From Cervus elaphus (Eukaryota; Chordata; Mammalia; Artiodactyla; Cervidae), in the NCBI RefSeq assembly GCF_910594005.1, contig NC_057815.1, positions 78,105,552 through 78,169,551 on the forward strand: 64,000 nucleotides of DNA. The letters are read 5' to 3'. The notes below the pieces were generated by a model. It did not search any database. It saw nothing but the letters and a program-made list of their open reading frames with translations, and was not told where the DNA came from. Positions 1 through 10,448 of this stretch are shown here, in pieces. How positions within the stretch are numbered: position 1 is the first letter of the stretch; each line of letters begins with the position of its first letter. The position numbers and the translations under genes are program-made.

Positions 1-1395
1 CCAAACACCCCTGCACTAAACCAATATTCATTCCCATTCATTCCCATTCCTGTTCCTTTGAGAAATCCAACTGATGAGTCTTAGCTAACTGTGACACCTA
101 CATTACCATCAACTTATAATCTCTTGGTGGGGGTGGCGCTGGAGGACATCTAGAAGCAGAAATAAATCACACAAGGAAAAGTCAAATGGAAAACCAAGTT
201 TAATAAAACACAGACAGAAAATAAACCATCAGCCCAGCCACTGGTGACCAGTGCAATGTTACTTTTTTCCCTCTGGTCCCTGGTGAATGCCCCCTAATTC
301 TGAGAAAGGCTCCTTTTCGTTTTCAGAGTCAGGCTTGAAGGCATACTGCAGTATTTCAGCCTTGGGTTTCTAGCAGAGGAACAAACCCAGTCTTGTCAAA
401 CAATTTTCGGCACCTCTACTGTAATAACACATCGTTTATGGATCTATGCTAAAGCAAACACCATCTGGTGGCTGCATAAAAATCTGTCCGGGGTTCTGAC
501 CTTCACGATGTAAGGGGTTTGTTTGGGGAAAGGAGGCCGAGGGTGGGGAGGACTAAGTCAGTAATGAGACGCGGTGTCGGCAACCTGCACGGTGTGACAT
601 GTGAAGGCTCAGTGGAGGAAAACGAGGCTGGTGTCAGGTTCCAGACACTCAAGGTAAAACTGCCGACGATTCTTTTTCTGTTTTCTCTTTCCCAAGCAGA
701 AAATGTTTCAAGGAGTCTCTTTTCTCAGTGTCAGGCCACAGTCACTTGAGAGCGGATGGTCCAGGGGAGCCCTGGGCTACCCCAAAGGAAAACTATGTCC
801 TGCAAAACCTAGCTGGTGAGTTCTCCATTTCTGTGGACTGTCCCAGCTGGGCAGCTGCAGGAGTGAGACAGAATTTGCCTTGTCTGCAGCCTCACATATC
901 TTGTTGCTCTGAATTACTAACATACCTTGGTTCACCCAGATACAGGGCACTCATTAGACTCAAATGCCTTCTCAGGCGTTTAGCTGCTTAAACAAGAACA
1001 TATTTAAAAATTCTAACTATGCAATAAAATCCCATTATTCCTCACATATGAAATTATGAAGGGCAGCAAGTCCTGGTCCCGTAAGTTGACTTCTCATGAA
1101 GATAGGTCTTGACATTGACCTCTGACCTGTCCGTTCTGACTTGAATAAGCAGAGTCTGTTCTGAGCACATGTGGAGGACAACTGCTCCAGAATGAATGAA
1201 TATCCCTTGATCCCTCAACATGGGATGGAGAAATGAAAAGAAAATGAAGCTGGGAGTCATAGGCGGCTCAGGAAGACCCAGTTCTACAGCATCAGAGAAG
1301 AAAACACATGACTGAAACATTTAGAACCCGTCAAAAGCAACTCAGAACAACCAAGTCTTCGAGAGACCTCTGGACTCTAGGATACGAAGAAGAGT
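1..1395. other. Unique sequence, no gene recognised
   Basis: I see no repeat family and no convincing exon here. Short frames occur at 519-749 and 728-991 but have no recognisable domain. Several AATAAA hexamers lie between about 160 and 222 on the plus strand, but nothing upstream looks like a terminal exon. Confidence 0.5.
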
Positions 1396-1406
1396 TTTTA
1401 GACTAA

Positions 1407-1600
1407 GGGCTTCCCTGGTGGTTCAGCTGGTAAAGAATCCACTTGCAATGTGGGAGACCTGAGTTTGATCCCTTGGCTGGAAAGATCCCCTGAAGAAAGG
1501 AAAGGCTACCCACTCCAGTATTCTGGCCTGGAGAATTCCATGACTGTATAGTCCACGGGGTCACAAAGAGTCGGACATGACTGAATGACTTTGACTTCAC
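1407..1600 (+). mobile_element. Bov-tA SINE
   Basis: The tRNA-derived head starts with gggcttccctggtggttcag and the element ends with the BovB-like tail cacaaagagtcggacatgac. An exact 11-bp TSD, ttttagactaa, flanks it at 1396-1406 and 1601-1611, so both ends are certain. Bov-tA is a ruminant non-autonomous SINE whose 3' end derives from BovB. Confidence 0.95.
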
Positions 1601-1683
1601 TTTTAGACTAAAAGGGGCCACAGAATTCAGCCTGGGAAAGAGCAGGCTTGCTGACATATACCCAGAAGAAGCAGGTAACTGCT

Positions 1684-1870
1684 AGAACTTTCCATAATGA
1701 TGAAAATGCTCTGTCCCTGTGCTGACCTACACAGTAGTCACTAGTCACATCTGACTCTGGGCACTCAAAATGCAACTCATACCACTGAAGAACTGAAGTT
1801 TTAATCTTATTTACTATTAATTAAAATGTAAATTTAAATAGTCTCGCAAGTTGAGCAGCACAGTAAGATC
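1684..1870. mobile_element. DNA transposon fossil, probably hAT type
   Basis: The block tagtcactagtcacatctg, followed by an A/T-rich stretch reading aattaaaatgtaaatttaaa, resembles a common non-autonomous eutherian DNA element. I cannot name the subfamily and see no clear terminal repeats. Confidence 0.4.
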
Positions 1871-2496
1871 AAATCACAAAGCACTATTTATGGGAAAGTC
1901 CAAGAACCATCTCCAGCAAAGTTATCTGACAGTTATTCTTTTCCTTTCCTTTTTATAGCCCCTGGCCCTTCAGGGCCCCTCAAAGTCACATCTTCTCACA
2001 CCAGGGCACAGAGCAGCAACACCCAGGAGGCTGACTAGGGAGAAACCATCTTCCAGCCATAATGGACACCTAAGCATGCCCTGGAGGAGACATTCTCCAC
2101 TTGAGGGTTGTTATCAATCACTTGACACCGCCAAATCTCTCCAAAGCACATCCCAACCATGGACCATGGTGCCTGACTCTCTCCTGCCCCTGACCCCAGA
2201 GACCCTGGGAGACAAGGCTGGAATAAAGGCAGTACCCCAGCTCTCTTTCAGGGCCTGCAGGCAGAGGGTTCTAATGACCCCAAAACTCCACTTTCCATCA
2301 GAAACCCAACCTGTTTTGTCCCACAAAAACCTCTAAGATAAGTCCCATGGCATACCTTATGGATTGTCATGTTATAAATTTTACGCCACTCATTTCAGAA
2401 GTTACTGATCATTACAGTATACGTCTCACCTGCTTTCCCTGCAGCTCATTTGAATAAAGGAAAAATTACCAATTTCTGTCTCACTTTATTTTTTTC

Positions 2497-2610
2497 CCCC
2501 ATTTGATCCTCACAATGAGAGAGGCAGAGGCAGGTACAATCACACCTGTTTTAAGTACACCTGTCAAGGGTTCACAGAGGCGGAGTTAACGACCCAGCGA
2601 AACAGTGAGG
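2497..2610 (-). mobile_element. MIR SINE fragment (weak)
   Basis: The string atttgatcctcacaatgaga followed by a degraded gaggcagaggcagg resembles antisense MIR. It is heavily diverged. Confidence 0.35.
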
Positions 2611-2614
2611 ATGA

Positions 2615-2760
2615 TCTCGGGTTGCTCTGGACAAGTCACTGAACCTCTCGTTGCTTCCAGGTCATCTGTAAAAGGGGAAGAACCGCAGGGCCTGCCCCTT
2701 AGGATCGCTGTGACCCAGAGTATGTATGCTGCTCGGCCATGCGCCCAGCACAGGGAAAGT
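2615..2760 (+). mobile_element. MIR SINE
   Basis: The core shows ggacaagtcactgaacctct, then catctgtaaaaggggaag, as in the sense MIR core. It ends near the (TG)n tract. Confidence 0.65.
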
Positions 2761-2786
2761 GTCTGTTCTTGGTGAGAAGGGTGTTT

Positions 2787-2811
2787 TGTGTGTGTGTGTG
2801 TGTGTGTGTGT
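2787..2811. repeat. (TG)n microsatellite
   Basis: An uninterrupted TG dinucleotide run of about 12 units. A likely length-polymorphic marker. It creates artificial His-Thr frames on the minus strand. Confidence 0.98.
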
Positions 2812-4700
2812 ATGCGTGGGGAACATAACTGTATGCTTATACACCTGGTTGTAGAAAGCCTCTGAGGCTTCCCCAGAGGCACTAAGAGCCGAGGATGAGG
2901 ACCTGGTCGAGTAGACAGGGAGAAACAAGACAAATAAAAAACAAGGATTTTCTGAAGGCAATAACCCACCTGATCCCAGCCGATAAAGTACCTGCCCTCA
3001 CCAGGCGGTGTGCTGCTTCCTGAATAACACATGCATGAGGTCCCTGCTGCTGATCACGGTGTAACCCAATGAGGGGTCTCCGGAGAGGACACACCACTGA
3101 GCGCTGAGGTTCTGGGACTTCGAGAAGGCAGAATTCCCAGATCAAGTTTCTCCCCAGACCTCTGTCCAGAAACAAGCCTGCATCTTCCAGGAGTAAACCT
3201 GTACTGATAACCGGGAGTAACACAGTTTTTTCTAAACTGACATTTGGCCCAGCACTGCCTCATAGGAAGAACTCCACAATAGTTTCTTATCTCATGACTT
3301 TTCTTAAATATTCAAATCCCCCTATTACATATATAAAAGCTAATGCCCAGAGAGACCAAGCATCCTGCCCAAGGCCAACCAAAGGTGACAGCAGAGCTGA
3401 GGGGACACCAAAGCTCAGAATTTCTTCTCCAAGCTTCCCACCACCCTCTTCCCAGCCACACGTCCTCCAAATGCCTTTTCCTGTCCTAACTGGCTTCACA
3501 GCATCTTTACATTTAAATGATACTTCATAAGGCACATTCATATCTTCTGTCTCAGTTACCCTCACCTAGGTTTAACAACCTGAAAGATTTTTTTTCACAG
3601 AAAAGATGTTAAGTTGATAGGAAAAGAGAAATACTGCTGGAATGGATGACCTAGCCACTTGAGTACACACTGTAATAACTGTGGATGTGAAAAATCCAGA
3701 TTTACTAAAAGATAAATATGCATTTGCTGCTTTGCTCGATGAAACTATTTACCATAGGATTCTAATAAGTAGCCTGTTTTTCTCGTGCACTTGAAAGAGG
3801 ATTTAATCTACAAAACCCTCCCCCCTCAAACATTTTTGTTTATACCAATTGTATTATGTGGAAAATGTACTTTTTTCTCCTGCCTGGCTTTTAATTTCTG
3901 AGAAACCAAGGTGGTGATAAAAGGACTTAGAGGGAAGGTGATGATTACTGACAACAATGATTAGATTCCCATCTTCTAGATTAATAGAGAAGTCTGAAGA
4001 GAATTATAAACCCCAGAAGAGAGGTCTCAAGGAAACCTGGAGCCTACTTAGCTGTAATCAGTTAATCCATGTAGACCTCATGCATAATGGGCATTATGAT
4101 ACATTTATAATTATCAGCATTTTCACTCTTTTAAAATGCTCTCACCCATTCCCTTCTGGCTCCCCACCCACCCAAGGCACAGCCATTTTCACAGACTGGT
4201 GAATAAGCTGCATTCTTCTGGTTTTTAACAAACACTGCACAGTGCCGTCTGTACCACCCCCCAAATTAAATCAGACTTGTTGCCACACAGCTGCAACGAC
4301 CGGCTGCCAGCATCTCTGGGGGACAGCGGGACTTCCGACTTGGCAGGGTGGTCTGCTGGTTTTCACAGAGCCTGTCCAGTCCCCAAATGCCACCACACCC
4401 CCTGGTACGGTGAGCGCAGCACCCAACAAGAAAACAACACAGCCTCACATCCCTGTCTGAATAGCGGGAAGGCCACCATTCTCACGACCGAGAAGTAAAA
4501 GAGGTCCAGCAATGCAGCAGGCTCGGTGGTTGGCACGTGGCTCTCCATAAACAATGCTGTTAGCTAGCTGTCAGCACCGCAACTGGAGTCTCTCTTTTAG
4601 GGGTGCAAAGGCATTTCCAGCAAGTCCTCTTTTGTACCACTCTTGCCACCCGGTCTGGGCAGCTAGTATTCCCTGAGCGAGGCATAATCTCCAATCCGGG
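2812..4700. other. Unique sequence, no gene recognised
   Basis: No repeat family recognised, apart from a faint antisense MIR-like patch at about 3330-3420. Short frames here have no recognisable domain. Confidence 0.45.
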
Positions 4701-4714
4701 TGCTCCCCTGCAGG

Positions 4715-4805
4715 TGGGAATCAGATTGAGAAATAAAGGAACCTGCCCAAGGTCACCCTGCTGTGTCAGAGGCAAGATGTAGACCTGAGTAGGCTCAACG
4801 TTATC
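4715..4805 (-). mobile_element. MIR SINE fragment (weak)
   Basis: The string aacctgcccaaggtcaccct matches the antisense MIR motif for cctgcccaaggtcac. Little else is preserved. Confidence 0.4.
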
Positions 4806-4999
4806 CTCTCTCTTCCCAGAGCCTTGGAGGGGCTCGGCTCTGGTGAAATAAAGACAAAGGAGGGGCTGGAGACACTCGTGTGACAAAGTGACCCGGGATA
4901 CACAGGACGGCCAGGGGCATCGTCTAATTACACCTCCAGCAACTAGAGAATCTATCCCCCCACCCCCACAAGCTGCCCCAGCGGACCTGTCTTCCTCCA

Positions 5000-5130
5000 C
5001 CAGCCTTGATAAATTACAAGGCCCCACAGCAGGGATTGTTTCTTCCTCTCAGCTTTGTTTGGAGCATTGTCCTAGCAAGGCTCAAATAAAGGGCCATTAT
5101 TAATAGTGACAATAACGCAATACTGTTTTC
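5000..5130. promoter_or_regulatory. Candidate enhancer with clustered SOX-like motifs
   Basis: Three ATTGT/ACAAT cores lie within about 80 bases: gattgttt near 5034, gcattgtcc near 5064 and gacaataac near 5108. No repeat is recognised here. Function is inferred from motif clustering only. Confidence 0.25.
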
Positions 5131-5846
5131 TCAAGGGCCTCCGCGAGGGCCGGCCAAACCAATGCCAGGCCGCTCCCCACCGCCTTTCGCTGGCAGTTCT
5201 CATCTGCAAACCCTCAGCTGCCTGGGGCCCTGTTACCCAGCACTGCCCTCTCCACGTGGTATTGCCTGAATTGCACCTTTACAGGTTCTCCAGGGCCCTG
5301 AAAACTGGACAGGGGAGAAGGGCCCAGCACAGCACATCAGAGACCTGGCAGAGGAATGGAGGAGGCAGCCATGGGGGACAAAACCAGGCCAAGGACATAA
5401 TGCACCCCAGGTTTGTTTGAACTGAGCTCACTTGCAGCCCAGGGCCTAGAGCTGAATAGATCTGGGCTGGGTGAGCGTCAGGGATGCCCCGGGGGAACCC
5501 TGGTTTGCATTAGACACCTGGGCCGGCGGCAGCTGTGACGAGTTAAGGGTGCATCTCTGGAGAACCTGTGTTGATGGAGGGGACACAGAGGGGAACCACT
5601 GCGCATCGGGGCTCCTGTTGGGAGTCCCCACCGGCACGTGTTTGCATGAGGGCCTGGGTTCTCAAGAGTTCAGAGAGAATCATTGGAGTTCTACCAGAAG
5701 TTCATTAATACAGGCTCAGTGTGGGAAACCAGAGGCTTTCACAGCCACGAAAGCCACCAGCAGAAGGAGGCAGAGCGAATGTGAAGGGGGGGAGGGTTCG
5801 GACAAAAGTTCTTTCACAGGTGCTCAACTTTTAATGAGCATGCCTC

Positions 5847-5870
5847 TGTAGACAGTACTGTAGACAGTAC
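5847..5870. repeat. 12-bp tandem duplication
   Basis: Two perfect head-to-tail copies of tgtagacagtac, at 5847-5858 and 5859-5870. Confidence 0.95.
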
Positions 5871-6282
5871 TCACCTCCACTCCCGTGCCGACAAACATAA
5901 GGTCTCCTCATGCTTTAATTTTACTGTCACCTGGGACAAGCCCAGGTAACCAAGTTTATCTGAATCAGAAGAGCTTGGCTCTTCCCCGAGGGTCTCCTAG
6001 GTGTGAGTTGGCGTGTTCTTAGGGAGGCTGGAAGGCAGGCGGGTGGGGCACTCACCTCACAAGATTAACACACCCCCTCTCATTCACTGTAAATCATGAG
6101 GACCTGCCGTGGACAGAGCTCATCTCCCTCCAGGCCCACTGGGGAAACACAGACACACGAGCCCACATTGGACCTCAGGAGTCCTCCAAGTCCAAAGGGC
6201 AAGATCTCAGTCAGAAATTAGAGGCACATCTAATTTGCACAACACAGCCGCCACTCTGCTCCACCCCAGCCCTCCTGCTGAC

Positions 6283-6317
6283 GTGTGTGTGTGTGTGTGT
6301 GTGTGCACGTGCGCGTG

Positions 6318-6354
<37 letters not shown>
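6283..6354. repeat. Interrupted (TG)n microsatellite
   Basis: Two long TG runs are separated by gcacgtgcgcgtgcat. Total length is about 72 bases. Alternating purine and pyrimidine make this a candidate for Z-DNA. The His-Thr frames read across it are artefacts. Confidence 0.97.
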
Positions 6355-6355
<1 letters not shown>

Positions 6356-6832
6356 GGGGAGGGGGTGGTGGCTGTGATCTGGGGGCCTGGGAGGTAGACC
6401 TCGAAACTGCCTGCCAGTAAGGCTGGTGCGGGGCTTGCTGCAAGCCCAGGCAGCTCTCCTTTCCACATTGACAGCTTTATAGATTCTGGCAGTTGATTGG
6501 TTTTGCTCTGTAAGATCAACAGTCTGTCAGAGAAAGTCTCCCAGCATCTCCTCTGAGAGAAGCGACCCAGGCAGGCCTTACCTGGCTTCTCCAGCAAAAA
6601 AGGGACAAAAAGGGAGGGAGTCCCAGCTCCATCAGGAGGGTCCCCAAGCCCACCTGATCTTTGAGGAACAGCTAGGAGGGAAGCACTGGATGGGGAGCCC
6701 AGTGAACAGAGCCCAAGGCAGGGATTCCAACCTCAACTCTCCCTTAGTACCATCCTCTCTAGCTCTCTGTCCTAATTTCTCCCTCTGTGAAATGAGTGCT
6801 TCAATTTCTGCTGCCCATATGATTAAATGGCA

Positions 6833-7299
6833 GCACATCAAGAGTACAGTCAAAGCTATGGTTTCTCCAGTAGTCATGTATGGATGTGAGAGTTGGACCA
6901 TAAAGAAAGCTGAGTGCCAAAGAACTGATGCTTTCTAACTGTGGTGCTGGAGAAGACTCTTGAGAGTCCTTGGACTGCAAGGAGATCCAACCAGTCAATC
7001 TTAAAGGAAATCAATCCTGAATATTCATTGGAAGGACGCATGCTGTAGCTGAAGCTCCAATATTTTGGCCACCCAATGCAAAAATCTGACTCATTGGAAA
7101 AGACCCTGATGCTGGGAAAGGCTGAAGGCAGGAGGAGAAGGGGACGACAGAGGGTGAAATGGTTGGAGGGTTATCACTGACTCAATGGACATGAGTTTGA
7201 GTAAGCTCTGGGAGATGGTGAAGGACAGAGAAGCCTGGCATGCTGCAGTCCATGGGGTCACAAAGAGTCAAATATGACTGAGCAACTGAACAACAACAG
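6833..7299 (+). pseudogene. BovB (RTE) LINE, 3' end with broken reverse transcriptase remnant
   Basis: The translated start contains the BovB C-terminal motif YGCESWTIKKAE. In frame shortly afterwards, after DAF, a TAA stop appears at about 6936-6938. Near 6968 one base of a run is missing relative to the 45-kb copy, which shifts the frame. The 3' end, with catggggtcacaaagagtc and a tail aactgaacaacaaca, matches the tail shared by BovB and Bov-tA. The copy is strongly 5' truncated and inactive. BovB is known to have entered ruminants by horizontal transfer. Confidence 0.92.
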
Positions 7300-7302
7300 G
7301 CG

Positions 7303-7375
7303 TGCCTTGAGGATATTGCAGGTTCGGTTCCAGGTCACTGCAATAAAGCAAATACCTTAATAAAGTGAGTCACTG
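7303..7375. mobile_element. Possible old DNA transposon fragment
   Basis: The strings attgcaggttcggttccagg and tgcaataaagcaaatacc resemble a dispersed eutherian repeat that I cannot name securely. Confidence 0.3.
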
Positions 7376-7377
7376 TA

Positions 7378-7900
7378 TCTTCTTTATCCATCCCTCTGAA
7401 AATGGACATCTAGGTTGCTTCCATGTCTTGGCTTGTCAGTAATCATTCAGAGTGCTGCTACGGACACTGAGGTGAATGTATCTTTCTCAACTATGGTTTT
7501 GTCTAGATATACGCCCAGGAGTGGGACTGCTGGAAAGTAAGGTATTAGTTGCTCAGTTGTGTCTGACTCTTTGCAGTCCCATGGACTGTAGCCTGCCAGG
7601 CTCCTCTGTCCATGAAATTCTCCAGGCAAGAATACTGGAGCAGGTATCCATTCCCTTCCCCAGGGGATCTTCCCGACTCAGGGATCGTACCCAGGTTTTC
7701 CACATCGCAGGCAGATTCTTTACCACCTGAGCCACAAGGGAAGACCAGGGATTGCCGGATCAAATGGCAACTCTATTTTTAGCTTGTTGAGGAACCTCCA
7801 CGCTGTTTTCCATAGTGGCTGCACCAATTTGCATTCCCACAACAGCGTAGGCAGGTTCCCTTTTCTCCATACCCTCTCCAGCATTTCTTAGGAAAATACC
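7378..7900 (-). mobile_element. L1 LINE ORF2-3' segment, split by a Bov-tA
   Basis: The antisense L1 motifs run in order: atatacgcccaggagtggga before the SINE, then aggaacctccacgctgtttt and atagtggctgcaccaatttg after it. The two halves (7378-7534 and about 7748-7900) are colinear with one L1 copy interrupted at 7535-7747. Confidence 0.85.
7535..7747 (-). mobile_element. Bov-tA SINE inside an L1
   Basis: Antisense Bov-tA with gttgctcagttgtgtctgac at one end and cctgagccacaagggaag at the other. Flanks gggactgctgga (7523-7534) and gggattgccgga (7748-7759) are a 12-bp TSD with two differences, both copies of the L1 target. Confidence 0.92.
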
Positions 7901-8378
7901 CTTTTTGAATGGAGGAGGCAGGGGGGCCACACTGACCACGAGGTGCCAAGGCCTGGGATCTGGTCCTGCCTCTGCCACTAATTCATTCTAGGACTGTGCA
8001 GAAGTCACATCCCCTACCCAGCCTCAGTTTCCCCATTTGAGAGCTGAGCTATTTGATCGGAAGGATCCCTTCTGGCCGACACTGCGTGCTCCTCTATGGG
8101 GCAGGAAAACAGTAGTGTGTCTTGTTGTTTCTGAGCAAAGGCCTTAATTGTTCTCTACAGCATGAGTTCCCCTATCACAAAACCACAACCTCTCCCCTCC
8201 CTCCCTCCCCACGGCCACCCCCTTCCTCTGAGATCCACAAGACTGCTACAGAACATTCATTTATTTTTCTTCGGTGCTGGGGCTGAAAACTCTGATGACT
8301 AAGCCATTGAATTTTAATATGCTACTGTGCTCCTTGGAGGATTCCTTCATTTCTCAGCTCCCCCCCTCCCTGCCCCCT

Positions 8379-8392
8379 GCGCCCTCTGCGGA
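8379..8392 (-). promoter_or_regulatory. CTCF-like motif
   Basis: On the minus strand the site reads tccgcagagggcgc. It agrees with the CTCF core consensus at 12 of 14 positions by eye. It sits about 300 bases left of a second motif pointing the opposite way. Confidence 0.4.
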
Positions 8393-8680
8393 CATGTGGT
8401 AGTCGTTAGGAACAGTTTGATGAAGTTTAGATTCACAGAGTAAAGGAGAGACGGGGGAGAGCTGGGAGGGAGGCATGATAAATGGACACAACAGTCCAGA
8501 GAGCCACTCAAAAAATAAACAGAAAGCTCCTTTTGAGTGAGCCCATTAAAAACAAATTCCAAAAAAAGCTCTTTCCTCCTTTTCGGGGGGTAGGTGGGAT
8601 GGTAGAAGTAGGAGAGAAAAGTTCTCTTGATATTAAAAAACACCACGTTCAGAGAAAGAAACAATTCTCTTTCACTGCCG

Positions 8681-8694
8681 CCACCAGAAGGCGC
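8681..8694 (+). promoter_or_regulatory. CTCF-like motif
   Basis: The site ccaccagaaggcgc, extended on both sides by gccg and aggga, agrees with the CTCF core at all but one position by eye. Together with 8379-8392 it forms a divergent pair. Confidence 0.45.
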
Positions 8695-8830
8695 AGGGAC
8701 TGCCGCCAGCCATAGGTCACGAATGCTAAGCCCTCCAGAGCTGAAGTTGGGCACCTAACTCTCCAGTGTCCAAGAGGCAGTGACCCTCATGAGAACCAGC
8801 CAGTACTAGCAGAATTCTATGGAGAAACCT

Positions 8831-8905
8831 GGATCACCACGGCCGGGGGGTAAGCACCCAATGCCCTGGGTCACCACAGCCGAGGGGGGAAACACCAAAT
8901 GCCCT
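8831..8905. repeat. 37/38-bp tandem duplication
   Basis: Copy one (8831-8867) starts ggatcaccacggccgg and ends ccaatgccct. Copy two (8868-8905) starts gggtcaccacagccga and ends ccaaatgccct. They differ at a handful of positions. Confidence 0.9.
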
Positions 8906-9129
8906 GCTTCTTGGCCTCAGTCTTGCACACTTTCTGAAAACCCCTGAAGTCCAAGAGGACTTGGCTCAAGTTCTTTTTCCTGGACCTCAGCCTCCTATCT
9001 GTCCCATGGGCATCACTCCCTTCCCCTCGGCCCACATTTCCATTCATGTAGTTTTAAAACGACAGACTTGAACTCTGGACATCACCTGGGTAGCGCTGGC
9101 TCCAGAGAATCCCTGTTAATGTGATTAGG

Positions 9130-9410
9130 CACAAAGATGAAATTGTGGTTATAAAAACGGCAATATTTTTTTTAAGAGATACTGCAGTAGGAGGGGGAAA
9201 GATGACATGATATGCGACATGCTTTCAAATACTTAAGCAACAACAAGGACAAAGCAATAGGTGAAGTGAGGCAAAAATAGGGGAAGTGGGAGTTCTGATC
9301 CTGGGCGGTGGGAACATGGAGAGTTTCTCATACAACTCTTGACACTTCTCTGTACATTTGAAAATAGTCACAGTAGAGACAAAGACCATCTTAAACAAAT
9401 CTCAGACTTT
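9130..9410 (+). mobile_element. Old LINE or other repeat 3' end (uncertain)
   Basis: Motifs such as tttaagagatactgcagtag and ttctctgtacatttgaaaat resemble a common decayed eutherian retroposon 3' region. The class is not certain. Confidence 0.35.
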
Positions 9411-9639
9411 CAACAGTAAGATTACCTTCACAACCTGAGTTTCTTCACTAGTGTGTGAGCTGGGAGTTTTCAAGCAATCGCCCTGGTACAGAGAAGCACA
9501 GCATCTCGGGAGCTTTGGGTGTTGATTTCATTTGTTTGCCATACAAATGAGCTTGGCCAACTAGACGATACCTAAGAAGGAAGTATCAGTGCTCTTATGC
9601 TTTCCAGGAGGTCACTGGAGACTTCCCTTATTAAATCGC

Positions 9640-9829
9640 CTTCTACGCTGGAGTTTTATGTGGGGTATCTCCCCAAGGATCTCTCAGGCACATTCTTCAG
9701 ATGCTCTAAAAGTTGGTTATGAAAATGATAGTTCAATACATGTAAATCCATGGCTGATTCATGTCAATGTATGACAAAGCCCACTACAATATTGTAAAGT
9801 AATTAGCCTCCAACTAATAAAAATAAATG
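9640..9829 (+). mobile_element. Artiodactyl LINE-type 3' end with A-rich tail
   Basis: The segment tccatggctgattcatgtca followed by ctaataaaaataaatgg is a recurring ruminant retroposon 3' end, and it runs into an (AAAAG)n tail. The left boundary is not defined. Confidence 0.5.
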
Positions 9830-9830
9830 G

Positions 9831-9858
9831 AAAAAAGAAAAGAAAAGAAAAGAAAAGG
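9831..9858. repeat. (AAAAG)n microsatellite
   Basis: About five AAAAG units grown from the A-rich tail of the preceding retroposon. Confidence 0.9.
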
Positions 9859-9940
9859 ATAGTTCACTATTCTTCCAATTTTACAACTGTAAAAAGCACA
9901 CAGGTGTATGAAAACATATCTTCACCGTCATTTTATTTAT

Positions 9941-10050
9941 CGGCCATGCTGTGAGGCAGGTAGGATCTAAATTCCCCAACCAGGGGTTGAACACGTACCC
10001 CCTGCATTGGAAACATGGAGTCTTAACCACTGGACTACCAGGGAAGTCTC
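9941..10050 (-). mobile_element. CHR-type SINE
   Basis: Antisense tRNA-derived cetartiodactyl SINE: cggccatgctgtgaggcagg at its 3' side and accactggactaccagggaa at its 5' side. A run of 20 T (10053-10072) follows its head rather than its tail, so that run is not its poly-A. Confidence 0.88.
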
Positions 10051-10269
10051 CATTTTTTTTTTTTTTTTTTTTGAGCTAGTGACTAATTTTTCCTCTTACC
10101 CATTTGAGAGCCCAAGTGAACAAACTCAGATAACTCAGTGAAGAAATACTCTGTGCAGAGTTCCTGGAATGAGAAACACAAGGCAGGAGGCTCCATGATT
10201 CTGAGGACCTGCCCTTCCCTCCACACACACACACACAAAAAAAAGCTGTGGGCCAGGCAGAGGAAGGCT

Positions 10270-10448
10270 GTTCCCAGCAGCTTGGAATCAGAAGGCCTGG
10301 GTTTGTATCCTGCTCTGCCCCCAGCCAAAACCTCAGGCAGGTCATTGAAACCTGCAGTGCTTCTACAGCCTCGTTTGTAGAATGTGGATAATGCCAAGAG
10401 CTTTGAATGGCATTAGAAGGTGGCACCAGGCATGGGCGAGCTGCCCGC
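10270..10448 (+). mobile_element. MIR SINE
   Basis: The strings gaatcagaaggcctgggttt, then aggcaggtcattgaaacc, then tttgtagaatgtggataatg follow the order of sense MIR. Confidence 0.7.

Larger units (their letters stand above)
7900..9130. other. Unique sequence with CTCF-like motifs
   Basis: No repeat family and no gene recognised. It carries two CTCF-like motifs and a 37-bp tandem duplication, listed separately. Confidence 0.45.

Noticed and set aside
160..222. Several AATAAA hexamers on the plus strand
   Set aside because: No terminal exon or downstream GT-rich element can be recognised, and such hexamers are common in AT-rich DNA.
2586..3032. 148-residue minus-strand frame rich in His-Thr
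   Set aside because: The His-Thr block is the (TG)n microsatellite at 2787 read through. No other domain is visible. The frames at 6207-6597 are rejected for the same reason.
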